A DNA stretch of 64,000 nt from Trileptium ribeirensis (taxonomy: Eukaryota; Nematoda; Enoplea; Enoplida; Thoracostomopsidae): contig JASANE010018398.1 in assembly GCA_030248225.1 (NCBI GenBank), positions 1 through 64,000 on the forward strand, given 5' to 3'. The position numbers and the translations under genes were made by a program. Positions within the stretch are counted from its first letter, which is position 1. Each line of letters begins with the position of its first letter. Shown one piece after another: positions 58,142 to 64,000 of the stretch. A model generated the notes under the pieces. The model was not told where the DNA came from and searched no databases. It was given only the letters and a program-made list of their open reading frames with translations.

Positions 58142-58232
58142 CCCTAGCCCGAAGTTTATCAGCGTTGAAGATGTGCCGATAGTATACGATCCATTGGACT
58201 CCTTTCTGCGCTCTGGTTCAAAAAATATCTAA
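58142..58232 (+). CDS. Candidate terminal exon, unidentified
   Basis: Acceptor ATTTTCTTTAG|CCCTAG followed by 29 codons and TAA. The peptide KFISVEDVPIVYDPLDSFLR is strongly coding-like. It needs two bases from an upstream exon. I could not find a matching donor with that phase in the preceding candidate exon. Confidence 0.35.
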
Positions 58233-60550
58233 ATTTTTTTATTTTCCTCATTTTTTGGGTTTCCGATATTCTCCTCTTGCTACGGAAAATTTTCGAAAAA
58301 ATGTTTTATCGGTGTTTGTATAATTTTATATATCATTCGAACCACATTAACGAGCTGTGCTGTATAGTGGTTTTCGTTTAACTTGATATGAATTTAATGC
58401 TGTATAGCATTAACTGAAACATTTCTTAAGTTAATGCTTTGGAACTTGAATATTTCAACACTGCGCGGGAAATTTCTAGTATTCCATATTTATATGTCGT
58501 TGTGTAACATAATTTGTCTCAAGTAGAAGGAAATGTGCTTATAATTCTTGTAGGTCTGTACTGAGGTTGAGTAATGTCAATACAATGTAGCCGAAACCTG
58601 CGTTCGATACTTTGACTGTGTCGGCGCTATAATCAAATTGGATCAACTAAATCACAACTTTGGAAACTAGAGCTTGGTAAATCCATTTCCAACACGTTAA
58701 CATATAACCGTGTAACTGGTGTATAAGTGGCGCAACGAAGGGAATCGGAGCTATTGCTAAGGCTTATTTTTAGAGATAGTTTTATTCACATCATAAATAG
58801 ATCAATGCTATCGTAACATATGTTAAGGAATTTTACAAAAATTCTGAGTTCCAAATTTAATTTTGGAAAAAGTTTTGTGAATGTACAGTTTTGGTTAGAA
58901 AAATTTCAACGGTCTGGACGGGTCCAGGTGCACGGACATTACTAATAATAGCACATTTATTGTCATTAGTTGTCAAATGCTATAGTTATTTGTGCCAGTA
59001 TAACTTTTAGAGGCGGAAGTGAAATGCAGGCTATGCCGTTCTCCGTATAATATGCTTAAGGCTTAGCCAAAACTAGGGTCCCTATGAGAGCCATATATAC
59101 TACCTTTTTCTAACGATATAACATCTGGCCTGTTAATGTGACATGGGCCATTATTTGTGTCTATGCAAAGCGTCTAAATAAAGTTTATCCACAAGATCGC
59201 GATATGTTTCATGTTCACTTAATCGCGTAGTAAATCTCGTTATTATCGGGCAAAATGTCCTAATACAGTACGGCGCTACTCTGTCATTTACTCTCCAAAT
59301 TCGCATATATTGTAAGCGCAAGTGTTTATTTACGAGAAATCAATGCTTTGTATGCATGTATAAATTTGTAATTGGTTTTAATTTTTGAAAATACAAGGCA
59401 CTTTTGACGATGGAGAATGATTGTAGATACACCTCCAATTAATTCCTTGACAAACGATGACTAACTGTTCTTTAGTGGGTATGCTAAGATAAAGTAAGCA
59501 GCAGTATTCTTATGTACACTTATTCATACATCATAAAAAGCGCTTGCCTACAAATCCTCATGCATTTGTCGCTAGTATATAGGGTACAACATTGACTCAA
59601 CTCAATCTTAAACTGTGTTTAAATGGAAAACCAGCTTACACGCACCCAAATATGCCGTAAAAGATTACTTAAAGGGAAGAATTTTTAGATATAAGATCTC
59701 AAAGCCAAAGGAAATAATCATTTAAGAAGCCTCCATCGTAGGAATTTTTTGAATGTTGTCACGAAAGCATTAGTTTTTAGTCATTTGCTATGCTATTAAC
59801 GTTTATACGTATTTCTATGTATCAATGTTCTTTCATTCCTTAGGTGAGTATCAAATGGCATATCCTCCATGTTCGGTTATACAGTATTTCATGTCTTGTG
59901 TAATCCGTGACTCAGAATCATGTAGCTGTCGACACTTGCGTGTTTGTATTATATTATGGACTATATATATATATATTTGGGCTTCATATTATTGACGCTA
60001 ACTTATTAAGTTTGCATTAAAACATGAAAGATAAAACAGTTAGCGTCTCCTTAATGTGTTATTGCTATTAACCCACGGGACGGTGTCGTAGCAAAATTTG
60101 GGAAGCTTTGACATCAAAAATAGTCAAATTTTGCCACTTGCTCAATACAGATGAATGTTGATCACTAGAATGCATCTATAGATTTTCGGGATTGGTGAAT
60201 ACGATAAAATTAATTATGTTTGCGTGATATGCGTCATAAATATAAGGCGTTAGGGCACTGCCACGGAAAAGCCACTCTTCAAATTGATATTTTCTAAAAT
60301 TTGTGCTATTTAAATTTCAAAAAGTTTCGTCTTTTTGGTCATTAGGGGTAAGAATGAAGTGTCCAACTGTTTTTATGTATGAATGTTCACTTCTCTCTGT
60401 AAATGCTGCATTAGTCAGAGTGTTTTATAAGTATTTGTGTTTTGTCATTTTAGTCCAAAGTTAATTTATCGTTCTATCGAAAGCTGTAGCTTTTATAAAG
60501 CTCGATTATGCATTGTCATACGTTCAAAATTGAAGGCTGGTTTCTTTGAA
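58233..60550. other. Non-coding stretch
   Basis: No gene recognised. A short (TA)n tract lies at 59,962-59,976. Confidence 0.4.
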
Positions 60551-60855
60551 TACATTTGTGTAATGTCGGTTGCTTGTTACTTTTCAAAACTCTGGACTTC
60601 CTGGATATTTTTCTGGATGCAAGTAATAAGCTCGATAGGAACTGGCGAAAATATGGTTTGCCGGTTAATACACCGTATATTCATAGCACGCTGTCATCAG
60701 AGTTGTATGTTGTCAGTAACCAAGGTATACTGAATTCGATGTTGTATTTTATATATCTGTGCTTTTGTTATATATATATGTTTTTCATTGCGTATATTGT
60801 TGTGTGCATTACCCAATTTGTAATAAAACGCAAACGCTACTGTACTTTATCATAC
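60551..60855 (+). CDS. Candidate exon(s) with a C-terminal membrane segment
   Basis: The open frame carries a helical part (DRNWRKYGLPVNTPYIHSTL...ELYVVSNQ). It then has either a splice donor (CCAAG|GTATAC, about 60,724) or an in-frame continuation into a roughly 25-residue hydrophobic segment (YICFCYIYMFFIAYIVVCI-like), then KRKRY and a stop at 60,855. An acceptor GGATGCAAG| precedes the helical part. Composition is coding-like, but no family is recognised. Confidence 0.3.
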
Positions 60856-60869
60856 TGAGTCAGCTGTGT

Positions 60870-61060
60870 TAGTAGATGAAAAATGCGGGTTTTACCCCCC
60901 CCTCCCGGAGGAGGTTGGGGTGATGAGTCGTGTGTAGGTTGAATGTATGTACATAGGTGCGTGGCATATGTGTATACATGTCTACTGTATATATACATAA
61001 CTACACGCATATACGCATATATAAATACATAGACATATAAACATACATATAACTTCAAGT
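60870..61060. repeat. Low-complexity flank of the virus-like block
   Basis: A poly-C run (about 60,895-60,905) is followed by TATG/CATA-rich sequence (e.g. ATACGCATATATAAATACAT). The minus-strand frame through it is low complexity. It marks the left limit of recognisable genes of the virus-like block; no terminal repeat was identified. Confidence 0.55.
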
Positions 61061-61123
61061 TTAAGGTTTGCTATACATTAACACTGTAATAAACAGACTT
61101 AATTTCTTGTATATTGCAAGTTC

Positions 61124-61180
61124 AAACGTTTCGGCCGTACCAAGGGCCTCATCAGGCGGCTGTAGGCTACCGCTACGTTT
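61124..61180 (-). ncRNA. Hammerhead ribozyme B, type III, all core bases intact
   Basis: Read on the minus strand from 61,180. Stem III 5' strand AAACG is followed by the cleavage triplet GUA. Stem I is GCGG/CCGC closing a 10-base loop. Then come CUGAUGA, stem II GGCC/GGCC with an 8-base loop, GAAA, and the stem III 3' strand CGUUU. Every invariant core base is present and all three stems are perfectly paired. The predicted cut lies between 61,174 and 61,173. An AATAAA polyadenylation-like signal lies just upstream (61,184-61,189). Type III hammerheads with very short stem III are typical of retrozymes and some Penelope-like elements. It lies downstream of the 134-codon gene. Confidence 0.9.
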
Positions 61181-61282
61181 TTTCTTTATTGAAAAAATTA
61201 CACAATAATACAAATGAAGTATAATATATACATACACATACAACATATAAAATATAAATATTAACATATACAATATCTTCAT

Positions 61283-61687
61283 TTATTCCCGTTTAGCACC
61301 ATATTGATGCACCAATTGATATTTTCGTCGTCGTGCATGAACTGGGTGGTCGTAGACGAATGCCGTTATGACTACATTGCCTTCTGTCACCACACATAAT
61401 ATGGAGCCTGGTTCACCCGTCCATCCTCGATAGCCAATGACTTTGTTGAATGTTTTGAAGTGCTCCACGCGATTATCGTGTCGCTTGAAGTGATCATCGC
61501 CGTTGTACACCGTTTCGTAGATATTTGCTTGGTAATCGTTGATGAGACGTGAATTTCCACTGGCAACGTGACCAGTATGACCATGTACAAAGTGCTTGCT
61601 GAAGTGGAGAAACATAAGCGACCGTTCGCAACGAATGAAAGTGTAAACTGATTTAATAAATTGAAATACACTGCTATATATAAACAT
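61283..61687 (-). CDS. 134-residue protein of unknown function between two hammerhead ribozymes
   Basis: ATG at 61,687 lies in the stem III 3' strand of ribozyme A; a later ATG (residue 26, MFLHFSKHF) could be the true start. The N-terminal 25 residues are hydrophobic/aromatic. The rest looks like a compact domain with many His residues (FSKHFVHGHTGHVASGN), SRLINDYQANIYETVYNGDD, then VIGYRGWTGEPGSILCVVTE and FVYDHPVHARRRKYQLVHQY. The pattern of a Tyr-rich helix followed by short beta strands ending in a DHP motif vaguely recalls small nuclease or hydrolase folds, but I cannot name a family. The stop TAA is about 100 nt before ribozyme B. Being last in a compact same-strand gene row, it probably belongs to the virus-like element. 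Confidence 0.65.
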   Translation of the reverse strand: MFIYSSVFQFIKSVYTFIRCERSLMFLHFSKHFVHGHTGHVASGNSRLINDYQANIYETVYNGDDHFKRHDNRVEHFKTFNKVIGYRGWTGEPGSILCVVTEGNVVITAFVYDHPVHARRRKYQLVHQYGAKRE

Positions 61688-61755
61688 TTCATCCCTGCCA
61701 AAGGAATCATCAGATGGCTTTACACCGTATACACGGTATTGGCTACCATTATGTT
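61683..61755 (-). ncRNA. Hammerhead ribozyme A, type III
   Basis: Read on the minus strand from 61,755. Stem III 5' strand AACA is followed by AUA (cleavage triplet). Stem I is AUGG/CCAU, then an internal loop and a further helix ACCGU/ACGGU closed by GUAU. Then come CUGAUGA, stem II (UUCC/GGGA pairing with a U-U mismatch at the core end), GAAA, and stem III 3' strand UGUU. Conserved core bases are all present; the weak point is the base of stem II. The predicted cut lies between 61,750 and 61,749. Its sequence differs from ribozyme B in every stem while keeping pairing, so structure rather than sequence has been kept. Both are preceded by AAAGAAAAAAC. Confidence 0.8.
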
Positions 61756-61765
61756 TTTTCTTTTT

Positions 61766-62071
61766 TTACTTCAAATTAAAGATATAACACAACTTAATAA
61801 TATCATCATAATAATCAACATACAACACAGGGTATGACAATGATAATTCATACAAAGACTGTTTAAAAGTGTTTTCGTTCTTCATTATAAATTCCACCGC
61901 CTTGATAATTGCTTGTCGTCGTCGTTGAACCTTGAACAAATTTTCTTCCTCTTTCGATCGCCCGTCGATATAGTCGCCTGTTGCTTCACATTGACGTCGA
62001 AACTCAGCCACCCGATGTTGCCAATAATCAATATCCTTTTGAAGATAAACGTTGCGCACGTATTGTTCCAT
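61766..62071 (-). CDS. Small helical protein of the virus-like block
   Basis: About 101 residues from the first ATG (62,071); the frame is open further back to 62,095. It overlaps the 3' end of the upstream membrane-protein gene in another frame, a sign of viral-type compaction. The sequence is charged and predicted mainly alpha-helical (QKDIDYWQHRVAEFRRQCEA, EEENLFKVQRRRQAIIKAVE), with a Tyr-rich hydrophobic C-terminus (YPVLYVDYYDDIIKLCYIF). No family recognised. The stop is 10 nt before ribozyme A. Confidence 0.6.
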   Translation of the reverse strand: MEQYVRNVYLQKDIDYWQHRVAEFRRQCEATGDYIDGRSKEEENLFKVQRRRQAIIKAVEFIMKNENTFKQSLYELSLSYPVLYVDYYDDIIKLCYIFNLK

Positions 62072-62567
62072 ACGCTTCACGAATATTGATTCCAATGTAT
62101 CGTTGACGAATCACTTTATCCAAATCATACGTTACGAGATGTTTCGTAAATCTTGCTCCCATATAATGGTTGGTGAACGTATATCCTCGATAAATACCAA
62201 CCGATCGTACCAATATAAGTCCGTGTTGATAAGGTATTGATAAGTTCATAAACAAATGTTCAAATACGTTGAATAGATAAACCATCTGTGCGTTCCATTT
62301 AAGACCTTTAGGTGGTTTGAGTCGAACGTTGAAGTGTAGATTTGATGATGTTTTATTGATCCATTTAATATCATAACCATTTGCCGGATCCCATTTTTCG
62401 CTTGATCCGTTTGTCCAGTCGTCGAAGCATAGACTTTTCGTACAATTTTCGAGGTTCCACGTGGTAGTAGTATTGCTACGCTTTACACTTATGAACAATA
62501 TAACCGTCTCCACAACAACAGCTACAAATAACACAACATACAATAGAATAAAGCGTTTGTTATCCAT
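62028..62567 (-). CDS. Single-pass membrane protein of the virus-like block
   Basis: 179 residues from a true ATG, 28 nt downstream of the capsid-like gene. Residues about 6-27 (FILLYVVLFVAVVVETVILF) form one hydrophobic helix next to the N-terminal MDNKR, giving a signal anchor. The rest is probably outside or in the lumen: several N-x-S/T sites (NTT, NGS, NKT, NLS), two Cys (NCTKSLC) and beta-rich segments (SSNLHFNVRLKPPKGLKW, LILVRSVGIYRGYTF). A role as a virion or entry-type membrane protein is possible but only inferred from position and topology. No family recognised. Confidence 0.65.
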   Translation of the reverse strand: MDNKRFILLYVVLFVAVVVETVILFISVKRSNTTTTWNLENCTKSLCFDDWTNGSSEKWDPANGYDIKWINKTSSNLHFNVRLKPPKGLKWNAQMVYLFNVFEHLFMNLSIPYQHGLILVRSVGIYRGYTFTNHYMGARFTKHLVTYDLDKVIRQRYIGINIREAYGTIRAQRLSSKGY

Positions 62568-62595
62568 GTTTGATTCAAATGCTTTCTAGAGCTAT

Positions 62596-63888
62596 TTAAG
62601 ACATTTTATTCCAAAATACTTCTTTATTTGAGTTTATGTTCAATTCAGCTGTAAATTCTCCCATTGCGAAAACCACAATAGCCTTCTTCAACTCTTCTAC
62701 AAAATCAATAGAAAGTCTAAGTTGTCCATCTGATGGGTTTGAAAGATAATTGCAGTCACTACTGTGATCTCTGCTCAAATCAATACAAAATATTTGGTAA
62801 CCTGCACCATGTCGAAAGCCAACTTCAGTTAATCCTAAATTCTCTGTTCTACCGTTCAATGCATATAATGTATTATAAAACAATCTCATATCATTACCAG
62901 CCTTACACGGTAAAGATATATTGCACGGGTATCTATCATCATTCATAAACACGGTAAAACTATTCATATCTGGTAAACTCAACTTAAACAAGTTTGATTT
63001 TGGTGCACCAGCGTACGCCTCTTGTGTTATTCCCCAAATGTATATTCTACGGGGTAATGATCCTTCAAAAATTGTCCAATCCGCATTCTGTAACCCTTTA
63101 TTTACTGAAAGTGTTTGAATCTTGTACCGTATACTAGGAAATTTGACCCCATTACTATTTAAAATTTTATCTTGATATTCCAGAGCTTGTTTTGTCAGCC
63201 TTGCTTTTGGTATGTAAAGTTTAAAATCGTTTATTCTAACTAAAAGTTTATTAGCTGGTTCATGCAATAATATCAATGATGGTGAACTTCGAGTAAATTT
63301 AAACTCTAGTCTACTTTTCGGGGGTAAATAAGTCGGTGTTAACTGTGAGTCTGTAATGATGGGAAAGTAAAGTTCACATTTTTGTGACAATGAAGTCAAA
63401 GCATTCCTATAAACTGAGCCTTTGTTATCTTGTAGATCATCAAACATGTACGTCTGATCTGGTTTATAGAGACATCCCGCTAAATATTGTTTCCTTTGCT
63501 CTTCACTCATATGTAGCATGTACAGCACATAAGTCATCCAAGGGTAATGCTTTTGGTTAAAGGTTATTGGTTCTCCATTAATTTTCATTTCAACTGAAGA
63601 AAAAAGTGCGTAGCCAAACATATTGCATGGTGTAAATTTAAGATTTACTTCTTTAATCTCTTTGCCATCACCCTTTATAATTTGAAATTCAATATATGCA
63701 AAAATTTCTGATATATTAACTAAATCAAAAGCACTTTCACCAATTTTAAAACGAAACGAATCATCCGTATCGATGCTTGGTAACGTTTCACATGCGACTT
63801 CCACCAGCTGTTTCGAGATGATCGATTGCTGAACGGGGTATTGATTCCCCTGCCAGTTAAGTTTTTCGACGCCGCATTCGTTTGCCAT
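62596..63888 (-). CDS. Capsid-like protein, F54H12.2-like family
   Basis: 430 residues from a true ATG to TAA with no intron or disruption. The N-terminal third has the family layout: a beta-rich start (DDSFRFKIGESAFDLVNISE), FSSVEMKINGEPITFNQKHY, then PWMTYVLYMLHMSEEQRKQY. The middle has the 'LEFKFTRSSPSLIL' strand and a KLLVRINDFKLYIPKARLTK stretch. Next come LPRRIYIWGITQEAYAGAPK with FTVFMNDDRYP, and the C-terminal GYQIFCIDLSRDHS plus GQLRLSIDF. This matches invertebrate proteins annotated as F54H12.2-like. I infer they are double-jelly-roll-type capsid proteins of Polinton/adinto-related elements; that structural link is not shown by the sequence alone. The intact frame suggests recent integration or retained function. 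Confidence 0.78.
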   Translation of the reverse strand: MANECGVEKLNWQGNQYPVQQSIISKQLVEVACETLPSIDTDDSFRFKIGESAFDLVNISEIFAYIEFQIIKGDGKEIKEVNLKFTPCNMFGYALFSSVEMKINGEPITFNQKHYPWMTYVLYMLHMSEEQRKQYLAGCLYKPDQTYMFDDLQDNKGSVYRNALTSLSQKCELYFPIITDSQLTPTYLPPKSRLEFKFTRSSPSLILLHEPANKLLVRINDFKLYIPKARLTKQALEYQDKILNSNGVKFPSIRYKIQTLSVNKGLQNADWTIFEGSLPRRIYIWGITQEAYAGAPKSNLFKLSLPDMNSFTVFMNDDRYPCNISLPCKAGNDMRLFYNTLYALNGRTENLGLTEVGFRHGAGYQIFCIDLSRDHSSDCNYLSNPSDGQLRLSIDFVEELKKAIVVFAMGEFTAELNINSNKEVFWNKMS

Positions 63889-64000
63889 GTTTGCTTTTCT
63901 TCTTCTTACGATCCTTTTTAAGACTTTTCTTCTTTACAGTTTTCGTAACGTTTTTGAGTGCTACTGCACTTATTTGCCTTGATGAATTGAAGCATAAAGA
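63857..64000 (-). CDS. C-terminus of a very basic protein (runs off the window)
   Basis: A frame open from the window edge to a TAA at 63,857. It overlaps the first 32 nt of the capsid-like gene in a different frame. The visible 47 residues end in a highly basic tail: TVKKKSLKKDRKKKKSKHGK then RMRRRKT. Such tails are expected in DNA-condensing core proteins of dsDNA viruses or in nuclear/nucleolar targeting; the function is inferred. The overlap supports co-expression from a compact viral-type gene row. Confidence 0.6.
   Translation of the reverse strand, partial: SLCFNSSRQISAVALKNVTKTVKKKSLKKDRKKKKSKHGKRMRRRKT

Noticed and set aside
61061..61282. 73-codon minus-strand frame covering ribozyme B
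   Set aside because: The frame is AT-rich low complexity plus the ribozyme itself. The RNA fold explains the conserved-looking part.
61387..61710. 107-codon minus-strand frame overlapping the 134-codon ORF
   Set aside because: It starts in the stem II loop and strand of ribozyme A and has a less protein-like composition than the overlapping frame.
1..64000. tRNA genes, rRNA genes and CRISPR arrays
   Set aside because: No B-box-like GGTTCGA with a cloverleaf context, no rRNA-like blocks, and no regularly spaced short repeats with unique spacers were seen.

Overview
The window is AT-rich eukaryotic DNA, almost certainly from an invertebrate animal. Coding sequence comes as short exons with GT..AG borders, spread through long introns packed with decayed transposons, MITEs and satellite-like repeats. 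There is no sign of prokaryotic organisation, and no tRNA, rRNA or CRISPR array was seen.

Layout. 1-8.5 kb: repeats, one decayed DDE-type transposon with an in-frame 21-bp minisatellite (3.2-5.4 kb) and one mariner relic (6.7-7.4 kb). 9.3-10.96 kb: a degenerate satellite of about 160-176 bp units. 12.8-48.7 kb, minus strand: at least 16 exons of one host gene that I identify as the beta subunit of the Ral GTPase-activating complex (RALGAPB type). Its intron phases chain without a break from the first exon seen to the RapGAP-like region, with one uncertain junction near 13.4 kb. The 5' exons (beyond 48.7 kb or outside the window) and the last 3' exons were not found. Its introns hold an RTE-type LINE tail, an internally deleted RTE-type copy with a 129-bp tandem duplication, a nearly complete hAT-like transposon (43,117-46,623), several TA-flanked MITEs and satellite patches.

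49.3-60.9 kb, plus strand: a bromodomain-like exon, a large terminal exon with an RS (Arg/Ser) domain, and several weaker exon candidates. Whether these form one gene is unknown.

61.1-64.0 kb, minus strand: a compact, intronless, virus-like gene block that continues off the right edge. It contains the tail of a very basic protein, a capsid-like protein of the F54H12.2-like family (associated by inference with Polinton/adinto-type elements), a single-pass membrane protein, a small helical protein and a 134-residue protein of unknown function. The most unusual feature of the window is here: the last gene is bracketed by two hammerhead ribozymes in the same orientation, with predicted cut sites 576 nt apart. 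The left one (61,124-61,180) has every core base intact. The other (61,683-61,755) contains the next gene's start codon in its stem III. I regard this ribozyme-bounded gene cassette inside a virus-like element as the best candidate for an undescribed system.
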